Below, piece by piece: positions 29,477 through 39,257 of a DNA stretch of 64,000 nucleotides. Each line of letters opens with the position of its first letter. Within the stretch, counting starts at the first letter, position 1. The notes under the pieces were generated by a model that ran no database searches, was not told the DNA's origin, and worked only from the letters and a program-made list of their open reading frames with translations. The DNA lies in NCBI GenBank assembly GCA_052400665.1, contig JBQTGK010000002.1. The stretch is one strand, 5' to 3'. The position numbers were made by a program, and so were the translations under genes. Source of the stretch: JBQTGK01 sp052400665. GTDB lineage: Bacteria; Bacteroidota; Bacteroidia; Bacteroidales; Marinifilaceae.

Positions 29477-30823
29477 ATGAAGAAGTTTTTTGTTTTATTG
29501 CTTTTGAGTTTTATGATGCTTGGAGGGTATGCTCAAAACCCGGTTTTCACCCATGTTTTCACCGCTGATCCTTCACCACATGTGTGGCCAAATGACGATC
29601 GCCTTTGGGTATATACATCGCATGATGAACCGGGTTCCAATAACCATTATGGGATGACTGGTTATCATGCATTTTCTACAACCGACATGGTTAATTGGAC
29701 AGATCATGGCCGTATTTTACATTTAGAAAATGTGGAATGGGCCGAGAGTCATGCTTGGGCAATAGATGCTGCTTATTATCGAGGAAAATACTACCTTATT
29801 TATTGTATGAAAGAAGTTGGTATTGGACTTTTTAGAACTGGGATTGCTCGTAGTGACAATCCTGAAGGACCATTTACCGACTTAGGTTATGTTAAGGGGG
29901 TTGAATTTGGTCAAGATCCTGCGCTATTTATTGATAATGGCATTCCATATTTGTTTTGGGGACATGATCGTAAATGTTTCGCGGCTGAATTGAATGATGA
30001 TCTGATGTCGATTAAACCTGAAACTTACATCGATTTAACCTCTCAGTTGACCCATGTTTTTGAAGGTCCTTGGGTACATAAACACAAGGGAAAATATTAT
30101 CTAACTTATCCGGGGCTTACTCCTCGTAGATGGCCAGAAAAAATGTTTTATGCTGTTGCTGATAAACCATTAGGACCTTACGAGTTTAAAGGATGCTTTA
30201 TCGATGATTTTGAAGGTCAGAGTGGAACCAACCATGGTGGTGTTGTTACCTATAAAGGAAAGGATATCATGTTCTACCACAGTGCTTGGCTTTCTGGCGG
30301 TTTAAGTGAAACCCGCTGTGTAATGGCCGATTATTTGCATTACGATAAAGACGAAAATATCATACCTATTGTTCCTTCAAAAGAAGGTTTGGGGAATGCA
30401 AAGTGTACTAAAACAACCCTTCAATTAGAAGCTGAAAATGGATTTGCCGCCGGTGGTGAATTATATAACGTAATTGTTGATACATGGATTAAAGGATATA
30501 GCGGTAAAGGATATGTTACAAATTTTGATAATCCTTACGACCATGTTTCTATTTTGGCTCAAGTAGCTAAACCAGCAAAATATCGTTTTATCGTAAGCTA
30601 TGCTTCCCCCGATGGAGATTCAAACCACGATGTTCTGATAAATAGTTATCAGTACAAAGAGTTTGCTTTTCCTCAATCGAAAACATTCCGTGAAATTGAT
30701 TTTGGAACTGTAGAATTAAAGGCAGGTGATAACCTGATACGAATATTGAAAAAAAACTGGAAACCTTCTACGGGACAACTAGCCATCGATTACATTAAAC
30801 TGGAGCAAATCATTGAGGACTAA
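29477..30823 (+). CDS. GH43-family glycoside hydrolase with C-terminal CBM6-like domain
   Basis: The frame opens at 29444, but the ATG at 29477 (MKKFFVLLLLSFMMLGGYAQ) gives a clean signal peptide and is preferred, making 448 residues. The five-bladed propeller shows the three GH43 acids: base Asp31 in FTADPSPHVW, Asp147 in FGQDPALFIDNG and acid Glu196 in HVFEGPWVHK. From about residue 325 (LQLEAENGFAAGG to LAIDYIKLEQ) there is a CBM6/35-like domain. GH43 enzymes act mostly on beta-xylosides or alpha-L-arabinofuranosides. In this locus a xylose- or arabinose-releasing role is likely, without proof of which. Confidence 0.9.
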   Translation: MKKFFVLLLLSFMMLGGYAQNPVFTHVFTADPSPHVWPNDDRLWVYTSHDEPGSNNHYGMTGYHAFSTTDMVNWTDHGRILHLENVEWAESHAWAIDAAYYRGKYYLIYCMKEVGIGLFRTGIARSDNPEGPFTDLGYVKGVEFGQDPALFIDNGIPYLFWGHDRKCFAAELNDDLMSIKPETYIDLTSQLTHVFEGPWVHKHKGKYYLTYPGLTPRRWPEKMFYAVADKPLGPYEFKGCFIDDFEGQSGTNHGGVVTYKGKDIMFYHSAWLSGGLSETRCVMADYLHYDKDENIIPIVPSKEGLGNAKCTKTTLQLEAENGFAAGGELYNVIVDTWIKGYSGKGYVTNFDNPYDHVSILAQVAKPAKYRFIVSYASPDGDSNHDVLINSYQYKEFAFPQSKTFREIDFGTVELKAGDNLIRILKKNWKPSTGQLAIDYIKLEQIIED

Positions 30824-30963
30824 ATGCTTATTGTTATCCTAAACTAAGTTTGGGATGACATATTTTTAGTGTTAAATTTAAATAAGCTAAAATACATATA
30901 ACTATGAGAACGCCATTTATTGTCCGATCCTTCAATCGATTTAATCACTAAGTCTTCAATTTA

Positions 30964-31411
30964 ATATTTTCGATGATTCTGCTAAACTAATAGGCTTTGC
31001 ATTTGCTTACAAGGGAGAGATTGGCTACGGTGGTTCTCTACCTTTACGTACTTTTACCAATGAAAACAATGTGATAGTAGGCCTTACTTTAGGTCGAAAT
31101 TTTGAAAGTGAAGAATACTTGGTTGATATCGTGAAACTTTAGAATTGAAGGAATGATTGGGGATTTATATTCTACGATATTGGAAAAAAGTTACGATTGA
31201 TTATTCCTGTAGGTTTTGAAAAGGAGTCTTCTCTGGATATTGATCTTATTGGAGAGTACAGCTAAATAGAACACAAAATACAGTTGAAGTTTGGCATCCT
31301 GAAATTTCAAATCCTATTGAAGTTCGTTATGCCTAGTCATCGAACCCAGAGGGAGCTAACCTATACAATAAAGAAGGATTACCAGCATCCATATTTAAAA
31401 CCAAAAATTAA
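30964..31411 (+). pseudogene. Decayed carbohydrate esterase (sialate O-acetylesterase-like tail)
   Basis: The 605-base gap between GH43 and the esterase fusion holds broken coding sequence. From 31277 one frame reads NTVEVWHPEISNPIEVRYA, a TAG stop, then SSNPEGANLYNKEGLPAS, which is the typical C-terminal end of sialate O-acetylesterase (SASA) proteins. Upstream, 30964-31142 reads IGFAFAYKGEIGYGGSLPLR and TLGRNFESEEYLVDIVKL before a stop, of unknown family. Several stops and frame changes separate the pieces. The esterase role may have been taken over by the intact fusion gene that follows directly. Confidence 0.7.
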
Positions 31412-31428
31412 TATAAACACAAGATAGC

Positions 31429-34400
31429 ATGATAATTAGTAAGTACATTATTGTTTTTTTATTTTTTATTTCTTCACTCACTGCCTTTTCACAGGACATA
31501 AAATTTCAGAATGCACCTGAAGATTTTCAACTATATGCTCGGGATAAATCCGATAGTGCCAGGGTTGCAGTGCGAGGGAAGTTTAAAAAAGGGGTGAAAT
31601 ATGAAAGGGTATCGCTTCATGTTTTTAAGGATAATCAACCTTATAATAGTCAAAAATGCGCATTGAAAAAGAATGCCTTTTCGGCGAATACGAAGATTCA
31701 TGCCGGACTTCACGAGTTCCGCTTTGAACTTCATCTTAATGATGGACTTAAGGATAGTGTTGTTATGCTAGCCGATAGTGTTGTTTGTGGCGATGCTTAC
31801 ATTATTACAGGTCAATCCAACTCGCATGCAAGTAGCATGTATTCAAAGTATAGCAGTGAATATTGCCGAAGCTTTGGTGTGAAAACTGGCTACGAAGCCT
31901 ACAACGATGCGGACAAAAAAGTTCGTTGGGGAAGAGCAACAGGTAACTGTGTTGGTTTAAAAAAAGAAGGTGGTTGGTTCATGAAAAATAAGTTTGGTGT
32001 TGGCGCCTGGGGGATGGAGCTGATGCGATTGATCAAAGAAAAATACAATGTTCCCATATGCATTATTAATGGAGGAAGTGGTTCTTCTTTCATCGAAGAA
32101 AATATGTTGGAGGGACCTGAAAAAGCATCACTCGAAACCAGCTTTGGTCGTTTGGCTTATCGGGTTAGTCAAGCAGGATTGAAGGATAAGGTGAAGGCCA
32201 TATTTTGGCATCAGGGTGAATCGAACTCAAAATTTCAGCAAAGCGAGAGTAATCCGGATGAGAATTATAAAATCTATTCTGAGAACTTTGATATTCTTTA
32301 CAATGATTGGAAGCGTGTTTATACAGGACTCGAAAAAGTGTATCTGTTTCAACTTCACCCAGGCTGTGGAGGAAATTACCAATCTGAAATGCGTGAAACA
32401 CAAAATCAGATTGCTAAGCATTACAAAATGATTGACATCATGTCTACTACAGGAGTTGTTGGACATGAAGGATGCCATTATGCTTTTGCAGGTTATTGCG
32501 AGTTTGCAGAACGCCTTTTTCCCTTAGTTTCTCGTGACTTTTATCAGGAACAACCACAAGGAATTATTACGCCTCCTCAATTAATTGAAGCCTCTTTTTC
32601 TAAACATGGAGAGATCGTTTTACAATTCGATCAGCCTTTAATTATGGAGGATAGTTTGGAAGTAAAAGGAAATACTCATTATATAAAAGACCAGTTTTTC
32701 TTCGACAATGATAAAAAGGCAAATTTGGTTGAGAAAGCCTTTGTTGAGGGGAATAAGGTGGTGCTTTTTATGAAGAATACGACTTTTTATAAGTCTGTTA
32801 CCTATTTACCAAACAAGTGTTATCTGAATACGAAGGATGTTTATGAAGGACCATGGATTTTTGGTGAAAATAATATTGGTGCTTTAAGTTTCGACAGAAG
32901 AACAATTGAACTTCCTAAGACTCTTGGAGTGAGATCTCAATGGAAGGGCTATGATATGTTAGACTCGACCTTGAATGGCGTTAATTTTAAAATAGTTTCT
33001 CCGAAAAAAGCGAATAAAAATAGAGATTGGGTGTGGCGTGCTCGTTTTTGGGGACATGAACCACAAACGGATTTAGCTTTACTTGAACAAGGATTTCATA
33101 TAGCATATATTGATGTTACTGGACTTTTTGGAAGTCCAAAAGCTACCAAAATATGGGATGAATTTTATGCTTTTGCAAGTGAGAAATTCCAATTAAATAA
33201 AAAAGTGGTGCTCGAAGGCATGAGCAGAGGTGGATTGATCATCTTTAATTGGGCAAATCAAAATGCTGATAAGGTAGCTTGTATCTATGGCGACAATCCA
33301 GTATGTGACTTTAAAAGTTGGCCTGCAGGTAAATACAGTGGTGAAGGTTCGCCAAAGGCATGGAAAAAGTGTTTGGCAGAATATGGATTCAATGCGCAGG
33401 AAGCATTACAGGCCAAAACCAATCCTATTGACCACATGGAAAATGTTGCTAAGGCACAGATTCCTATTTTGTGTCTGATTGGTGATGTTGATAAAGTGGT
33501 TCCATTTGCCGAAAATACAGCTCTTTTACAAGCCAAGCTAAAGCAACTCGGTTTAGATATAACCATTATTCACAAACCAGAAGCAGGTCATCATCCTCAT
33601 TCGTTAATTGATCCAAAGCCTATTGTTGATTTCATATTAATGCACACGGGTAACAAGTTGCAACAAGTTTCTGAACGCCCCGAATGGAGCATGAATAATG
33701 TGACACTTCGAAGCAATTTTAGAAATTGTAAGCTTCAATTTGAGCAATATAAGACGGGGCATGTCGCATTTATTGGTGGTTCTATTACCGAAATGGACGG
33801 TTATCGCCCTATGATTTGCAAGTATCTGGAAAAGCAGTTTCCATCAACCGAATTTAATTTTACCGATGCTGGAATTGCTTCTACAGGATCTACAACTGGA
33901 GCTTTTAGAATGGATCGTGATGTGTTAAGCAAAGGCCCTTTAGATTTGCTGTTTGTAGAGTTTGCGGTAAATGATGATCAGGATACTTCAGATTCGTATG
34001 AAGAAGCCATCTTAGGCATGGAAGCCATCATCCGAAAAGCCAGAAACCACAATCCTAATGTCAATATTGTCATGACTTACTTTGTCAATCCCAATATTTT
34101 GAGTGATTATCAGAATGGCAAAATACGTACATCCATTGCCGCACACGAAGCAGTGGCAAAACACTATCATATTTCAACATGTAATCTTGCAAAGGAAGTT
34201 GCTGACCAAATTGCGGTGGGAACTTTAGATTGGAAAACTTTTGGAGGAACCCATCCTCATCAGTATGGAAACAGCATTTGTGCCAACATGATTACTTCAA
34301 TGTTAGAGAAAGCGTGGAGCACAAAAACGAGTTTTAAGAATCCAAGTGAAAAAGTGAGTGCTCTTAATTTTGAGAATGGACAATTGATAAATCCTAGGGA

Positions 34401-34782
34401 CTGTGATTTTGATTCTAAGTGGTCGTATGGAGTTCCTGATTGGAATAAATTGAAAGGTGATAAACGGGAGCGATTTACGAAAATTGATATGTTGAGCACA
34501 ACTAAAAAAGGCGCGGAATTAAGCTATGAGTTTAACGGAACGGCAGTTGGTGTATACGTCGTATCTGGTCCTGATGCTGGGACTGTCGAAGTAAGTATTG
34601 ATGGAGGTGATGTTCAGGAGTTTGATTTGTATCATCATTTTAGCAAAAGTCTACATTATCCTCAAACCATTCTATTTTCTACTGATCTTGAAAAAGGGAA
34701 GCATACTCTAAAATTGAGAATGCTTAAAAAAACATCGAGTAAAGGTAGAGCAATGCGAATTATGAATTTTGTAGTGAATTAA
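31429..34782 (+). CDS. Three-domain carbohydrate esterase fusion (SASA + alpha/beta hydrolase + SGNH)
   Basis: A 1117-residue secreted protein (signal peptide to about 21). Residues 23-370 are a sialate O-acetylesterase-like SGNH domain: ITGQSNSHA (Ser130), INGGSGSSF, FWHQGESNS, GCHYAFAG (His350). Residues 500-745 are an alpha/beta hydrolase: LEGMSRGGL (Ser599), IGDVDKVVP (Asp688), EAGHHPHS (His721/722). Residues 755-965 are a second, GDSL-like SGNH domain: AFIGGSITEMDGYRP (Ser785), EFAVNDD (Asn848), THPHQYG (His942); the usual Asp three residues before that His is a Gly. About 1000-1117 looks like a jelly-roll binding domain. It probably removes acetyl or other acyl groups. Three different esterase folds in one chain is unusual. 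Confidence 0.85.
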   Translation: MIISKYIIVFLFFISSLTAFSQDIKFQNAPEDFQLYARDKSDSARVAVRGKFKKGVKYERVSLHVFKDNQPYNSQKCALKKNAFSANTKIHAGLHEFRFELHLNDGLKDSVVMLADSVVCGDAYIITGQSNSHASSMYSKYSSEYCRSFGVKTGYEAYNDADKKVRWGRATGNCVGLKKEGGWFMKNKFGVGAWGMELMRLIKEKYNVPICIINGGSGSSFIEENMLEGPEKASLETSFGRLAYRVSQAGLKDKVKAIFWHQGESNSKFQQSESNPDENYKIYSENFDILYNDWKRVYTGLEKVYLFQLHPGCGGNYQSEMRETQNQIAKHYKMIDIMSTTGVVGHEGCHYAFAGYCEFAERLFPLVSRDFYQEQPQGIITPPQLIEASFSKHGEIVLQFDQPLIMEDSLEVKGNTHYIKDQFFFDNDKKANLVEKAFVEGNKVVLFMKNTTFYKSVTYLPNKCYLNTKDVYEGPWIFGENNIGALSFDRRTIELPKTLGVRSQWKGYDMLDSTLNGVNFKIVSPKKANKNRDWVWRARFWGHEPQTDLALLEQGFHIAYIDVTGLFGSPKATKIWDEFYAFASEKFQLNKKVVLEGMSRGGLIIFNWANQNADKVACIYGDNPVCDFKSWPAGKYSGEGSPKAWKKCLAEYGFNAQEALQAKTNPIDHMENVAKAQIPILCLIGDVDKVVPFAENTALLQAKLKQLGLDITIIHKPEAGHHPHSLIDPKPIVDFILMHTGNKLQQVSERPEWSMNNVTLRSNFRNCKLQFEQYKTGHVAFIGGSITEMDGYRPMICKYLEKQFPSTEFNFTDAGIASTGSTTGAFRMDRDVLSKGPLDLLFVEFAVNDDQDTSDSYEEAILGMEAIIRKARNHNPNVNIVMTYFVNPNILSDYQNGKIRTSIAAHEAVAKHYHISTCNLAKEVADQIAVGTLDWKTFGGTHPHQYGNSICANMITSMLEKAWSTKTSFKNPSEKVSALNFENGQLINPRDCDFDSKWSYGVPDWNKLKGDKRERFTKIDMLSTTKKGAELSYEFNGTAVGVYVVSGPDAGTVEVSIDGGDVQEFDLYHHFSKSLHYPQTILFSTDLEKGKHTLKLRMLKKTSSKGRAMRIMNFVVN

Positions 34783-34820
34783 ATTATCAATACAAATAAG
34801 AAACATAGGTAATAAAATAC

Positions 34821-36488
34821 ATGAATAAATTAAATTTTTATAAAAAGTTAGTAGTATCCATTTTTGTGTTTACATGCTTTTTTGGTGTTAATTCGATAGC
34901 ACAAAACCAATTTTCTAAAGCTTTAATTTTGGATATGGTTCATCACAACCCTGGTGAGGAGCCTTATAAATCGGCTTATAATAATCCGGCAGTGATAAAA
35001 GAGATGGGGTACAATGGCAAGGTTTATTTCCTTTTCGAATCGCCTGCTTTGGCAATCAATTGGGAATCTGTCGATCCGGATATTTTACCTAAAGGTTCCA
35101 AAGAGCGAGAATGGGTAGACGATAAGGCAAGCCAAATTAAAAAAATGCAGGCTTCTTGTGTGGAACAAGGGATGTCTATTTATGCGATGTCGGATCTTGT
35201 TTTATTTCCCAAAAGGTTAATAGAAATGTATGGAATTGAAAAAACATTTGGTGACCCTAATGATCCTAAGACAGAAAAGTTTATTCGTGCTCAAATTAAC
35301 GAGATGTTTGATCAGTTTCCAAGTCTGGATGGACTGGTTGTTAGAATTGGAGAAACCTATTTGCACGATGCACCTTATCATCAAGGAGCAATAGATAATA
35401 AGACAAGCCCTGAAAATACAATCATCCCACTAATGCAAATTTTGAGAGAAGAGATCTGTGTGAAGCGAGATAAACAGTTGATTTTTCGTACCTGGAATTC
35501 TTTTGATAGAGATAGGGTGGCTTATATGAAAGTGAATGATGCTGTGGAACCACATCAAAATCTCATTATTAGTATTAAGCAATGTGAGGGTGACTTTCAT
35601 CGAGCTCGTCCATTTAGTAAATTGATAGGTCAGGGACGTCATCCTCAAATTATTGAAGTACAATGTGCGCGAGAATACGAAGGGAAAGGAGCTTATCCAA
35701 ACTACATTGCCAATGGGGTAATTGAAGGTTTTGAAGAGCATGCAAGAATGCCTGAAGAACAGATAAATAGTTTGCATGAATTTGTTGAGAAGAGACCTGA
35801 TATCTATGCTGGAATTTGGACTTGGTCGCGCGGTGGCGGTTGGGATGGTCCGTATATCAAAAATGAAATGTGGTGCGATTTAAATGCTTGGGTAATGGCT
35901 CAGTGGGCAAAAGATCCAAGGCAACATGAAGAACCTATTTTTAACAGATATGCAAGCGAACGTTTACATCTTAAGGGAGCTGATATTGCTAAATTTAGAA
36001 AACTTTGTTTGCTTTCAGCAGAAGCTGTTGTTAGAGGCAGAAACACAACATATAATGATATTAGTGATGTGTGGTGGACACGTGACCAAGGTATAGGTTG
36101 GCCTGCATCTGCAAAAGATTCTATTGCTCAAAAACGTAATTTGGAACAAAAAGATGAGTCTGTTGCCAAGTGGGAAGAGATTGTTAAACTGGCAAAAAAG
36201 ATTCATTGGGAGAATGAGAAGACTCGTGATTATGCAGTAGGTTCTGCAGAGTATGGATATAGATTGTATAAAATATATCGAATACTTGTGAATATGTCTG
36301 ATGCGGAAGCCAAAGGAGATATGAAGCGTGTTGAAAAGTGGATTAAAGCCTACGATAAAGCGTGGATAGCTTATAAAAAACTCCCAGAAAAGTATAATTC
36401 AATGTCAACATTGTATACTCAAGAATACAATCGTCATATCAAAAATAATGCAGATCAGAAAGTGAACAAACTTAGAAGTTGCAATTAG
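34821..36488 (+). CDS. Putative TIM-barrel glycoside hydrolase, GH67 alpha-glucuronidase-like
   Basis: A 555-residue secreted protein (signal ends near 28, NSIAQ). Motifs are barrel-like: LDGLVVRIGETYLHD (Glu178), LIFRTWNSFDRDR, LIISIKQCEGDFHRARP, IIEVQCAREYEGKG (Glu279, Glu285) and AGIWTWSRGGGWDGP. The order of these blocks resembles GH67 alpha-glucuronidases (compare their QIK...F...P and ALE-QITQEY blocks), but similarity is distant and the usual GH67 N-terminal domain is absent. It sits 38 bases after the esterase fusion and 20 bases before GH31. Removing uronic acid side groups would suit the locus, but this is inference. Confidence 0.55.
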   Translation: MNKLNFYKKLVVSIFVFTCFFGVNSIAQNQFSKALILDMVHHNPGEEPYKSAYNNPAVIKEMGYNGKVYFLFESPALAINWESVDPDILPKGSKEREWVDDKASQIKKMQASCVEQGMSIYAMSDLVLFPKRLIEMYGIEKTFGDPNDPKTEKFIRAQINEMFDQFPSLDGLVVRIGETYLHDAPYHQGAIDNKTSPENTIIPLMQILREEICVKRDKQLIFRTWNSFDRDRVAYMKVNDAVEPHQNLIISIKQCEGDFHRARPFSKLIGQGRHPQIIEVQCAREYEGKGAYPNYIANGVIEGFEEHARMPEEQINSLHEFVEKRPDIYAGIWTWSRGGGWDGPYIKNEMWCDLNAWVMAQWAKDPRQHEEPIFNRYASERLHLKGADIAKFRKLCLLSAEAVVRGRNTTYNDISDVWWTRDQGIGWPASAKDSIAQKRNLEQKDESVAKWEEIVKLAKKIHWENEKTRDYAVGSAEYGYRLYKIYRILVNMSDAEAKGDMKRVEKWIKAYDKAWIAYKKLPEKYNSMSTLYTQEYNRHIKNNADQKVNKLRSCN

Positions 36489-36508
36489 AACAAAACTAAA
36501 ATATTTGT

Positions 36509-39136
36509 ATGAAAACAATAATAGTGGGCTTTAGTGTGTTAATTTTTGGTTTGATGGGATGTCAGTCAAGATTTTCACATAAAATAGAAAAATCAGATCA
36601 TGGTATAACTATCTATCAGGATAGCTCAATTATTCAAATTGAGATTATAGATCAATCGATTATTCATATTAAAAAACAATTGAATAACACGCTAGAGTCA
36701 ACTATTCCAGACTATGTAACCATTTTAGAGCCTCAGGATGTAGATTGGAACGTTCTTGAGGAAAAGGATCAACTATGCATTATTACTGATGATTTAAAGG
36801 TGATAGTGAACAGTGACGGTACGATAGACTTTCTTAGTAAGGATGATAAAAAACTACTGGCAGAAACGAATGAATTGACCTATATCAAAGCAAATAATAC
36901 AGAAGGAAATACGGTATCGCAATCCTTTCTTGCTGGTGATGAGGCTTTGTATGGTTTAGGACAGTTCCAGAGTGGCATTATGAACTGGAAGAATGTTCCC
37001 ATTCGTTTGCAGCAGTACAATCAGGAAATTGCCATTCCATTTTTGGTTTCTACCAAAGGTTATGGTATCTACTGGCACAATTATAGTTTGACAGATTTCA
37101 ATGAGCCTCAAAACGAGATTCAGTTTGCTTCAATAGCTAATGTTAAAACTAAAAATAATAAAACAGAAATTACTGCTGATGGTGAAAAAGAAGATGTGGC
37201 AGCCCACATTACAAAGCAAGATATAGCGAAAAACATTCGTGAAACCACCTTCACTCCAGATCAAACTGGTGAATATACTTTTATGGCATTAAGCGATAAC
37301 AATGGTAGAATGAGAGGAGAGATTAAAGTGTCTATTGATGGAGAGGACATTATCAATTACTCTACCATATGGATGCCAAGAAGATATTCTGGAAAAAAAC
37401 AGTTAGAAGCTGGTAAAGAATATAAAGTGGTGTTTCAGAATACCGGAGCTAAGGTTTCCGGGCAACTATTTTATAACAAACCAGATTACAATAAAACTGT
37501 TTTTAGCAGTATAAAAGGACAGGTCATCGATTATTATTTAGTGAAAGGTGACAATCCTCAAGAGATTATTTCTCAGTATCAAAACCTAACAGGAAAAGCG
37601 CCTATGTTTCCTAAAAGTGCCTATGGCTTTTGGCAGTGTCGTGAACGATATCACAATCAAAAAGAATTATTAGAAAATGCTCGTGAAATGAGAAAACGCG
37701 AGATTCCTTTTGATAATATTGTTCAAGATTGGTTTTATTGGCCAAAAGGAACCAAAGGTCCAGAGTGGGATAGAGCAAAATATTCGAACCCAAAAGCGAT
37801 GGTTGATGAGTTGAAAGAGTTAAATTTGAAACTAATGGTTTCAGTTTGGCCTGAAGTGAAGAATAAAGCTCTGGAGGAGAAGTACAGTCTTAAAAAAATA
37901 GAGAGTAGCAACTACGTAGATATTTACGATCCGGCAATCAGAGAGCATTTTTATCACATGTTAAGCGATTCGATGTTTCATTATGGAGTGAACTCTATTT
38001 GGTTGGATGGAACAGAGCCAGAAGGAGTCAACAATACAAAAGTGAATACAGCCGTAGGACCCTATGAGGAGGTTCAAAATCCATATTCCTTGGAAGTTAC
38101 CAGAGCAGTGTACGAGGGACGAAGAGAAGAATTCCCTAACGAGCGTGTTTTCAACCTGATTCGTTCCGCTTATTCCGGACAGCAACGTTATGGCGCTGCC
38201 TCCTGGTCTGGAGATGTAGAGGCATCTTGGGAGCAATTTTCAGAACAGATTGCTGCAGGTTTAAACTTTACCATGGCAGGAATCCCTTATTGGTCGCACG
38301 ACATAGGAGGATTCTTTAGAGATTCAAAATCCATTAATCCTCAGTTTGATAGTCAATATACGAATCCTGAATATATCGAATTGTTAACGCGTTGGTTCCA
38401 ATTTGGTTCTTTCAGTCCGATTTTCCGTATTCACGGATATAAATCTGAAACTGAAATTTGGCGATATGGACAAAAGTTTGAAAGCATGGCTCGTAAATTC
38501 ATAGAATTACGTTATCAGTTGATGCCTTATATTTATTCTGAGGCTTGGAAAGTTACCAACGAAAGTCACTTACTGATGAGTCCTTTGGTTTATTACTATC
38601 CAAACGATAAAAATACTTGGGGTATAAAAGATCAGCTTTTCTTTGGAGAATCAATGATGGTATCCTTTGTTACGGAGTATCAAAAACGAAGTAAAGAGGT
38701 ATACTTACCCGAGGGAGATTGGTACAATTTCTGGACCAATGAAAAAGTTTCAGGAAGCAAAAAACTTAGCGTTGAAGCGCCATTTAATAGTACACCAATT
38801 TTTGTAAAAGCAGGATCTATTATTCCAACAGGGCCAAAAATTCAGTACACAACCGAAGAAACCGATGAGCCCTTACGCATTAAAATCTATCCTGGAAAAG
38901 ATGCTGAGTATGTGTTGTATCTAGATGATAATGAAAGTTACGATTATGAAAAAGGAGAATACTCAGAGGTGATATTTTCTTATTCCGGATCAAGTAAAAC
39001 AGTAAGTATTACAAAGGGAAAAGATAATTATACTGACTTTAGTAAAAATCCTCTCGATTTAATTATTGATGGAATTGGTACTGGAAAACAAGAAAAAGTA
39101 AGTTTCAAAGGTACTGATATACAAGTTAAATTATAA
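36509..39136 (+). CDS. GH31 alpha-xylosidase-like enzyme with PA14 insert, lipoprotein
   Basis: 875 residues, lipobox LMGC (Cys18). After the N-terminal beta-domain, a PA14-like insertion occupies about residues 235-335 (FTPDQTGEYTFMALSDNNGR, WMPRRYSG, LEAGKEYKVVFQNTGA), as in Cellvibrio Xyl31A. The catalytic barrel has MFPKSAYGFWQCRERY, WLDGTEPEG (nucleophile Asp500) and SWSGDVEASW (acid/base Asp569). These details and the PA14 insert favour alpha-xylosidase, although other GH31 activities are possible. It lies 20 bases downstream of the GH67-like gene, so the two are probably co-translated partners. Confidence 0.92.
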   Translation: MKTIIVGFSVLIFGLMGCQSRFSHKIEKSDHGITIYQDSSIIQIEIIDQSIIHIKKQLNNTLESTIPDYVTILEPQDVDWNVLEEKDQLCIITDDLKVIVNSDGTIDFLSKDDKKLLAETNELTYIKANNTEGNTVSQSFLAGDEALYGLGQFQSGIMNWKNVPIRLQQYNQEIAIPFLVSTKGYGIYWHNYSLTDFNEPQNEIQFASIANVKTKNNKTEITADGEKEDVAAHITKQDIAKNIRETTFTPDQTGEYTFMALSDNNGRMRGEIKVSIDGEDIINYSTIWMPRRYSGKKQLEAGKEYKVVFQNTGAKVSGQLFYNKPDYNKTVFSSIKGQVIDYYLVKGDNPQEIISQYQNLTGKAPMFPKSAYGFWQCRERYHNQKELLENAREMRKREIPFDNIVQDWFYWPKGTKGPEWDRAKYSNPKAMVDELKELNLKLMVSVWPEVKNKALEEKYSLKKIESSNYVDIYDPAIREHFYHMLSDSMFHYGVNSIWLDGTEPEGVNNTKVNTAVGPYEEVQNPYSLEVTRAVYEGRREEFPNERVFNLIRSAYSGQQRYGAASWSGDVEASWEQFSEQIAAGLNFTMAGIPYWSHDIGGFFRDSKSINPQFDSQYTNPEYIELLTRWFQFGSFSPIFRIHGYKSETEIWRYGQKFESMARKFIELRYQLMPYIYSEAWKVTNESHLLMSPLVYYYPNDKNTWGIKDQLFFGESMMVSFVTEYQKRSKEVYLPEGDWYNFWTNEKVSGSKKLSVEAPFNSTPIFVKAGSIIPTGPKIQYTTEETDEPLRIKIYPGKDAEYVLYLDDNESYDYEKGEYSEVIFSYSGSSKTVSITKGKDNYTDFSKNPLDLIIDGIGTGKQEKVSFKGTDIQVKL

Positions 39137-39257
39137 ATACAAATCTTATTGCATCATTCGAATACATCATTTTATTCTTTCATATTTTGAGTTTGACAAT
39201 GGTTTTAAAAGCCAATATTGGTTTTAGCATGCATATTTCCCCTAAAAAAAATAGACA

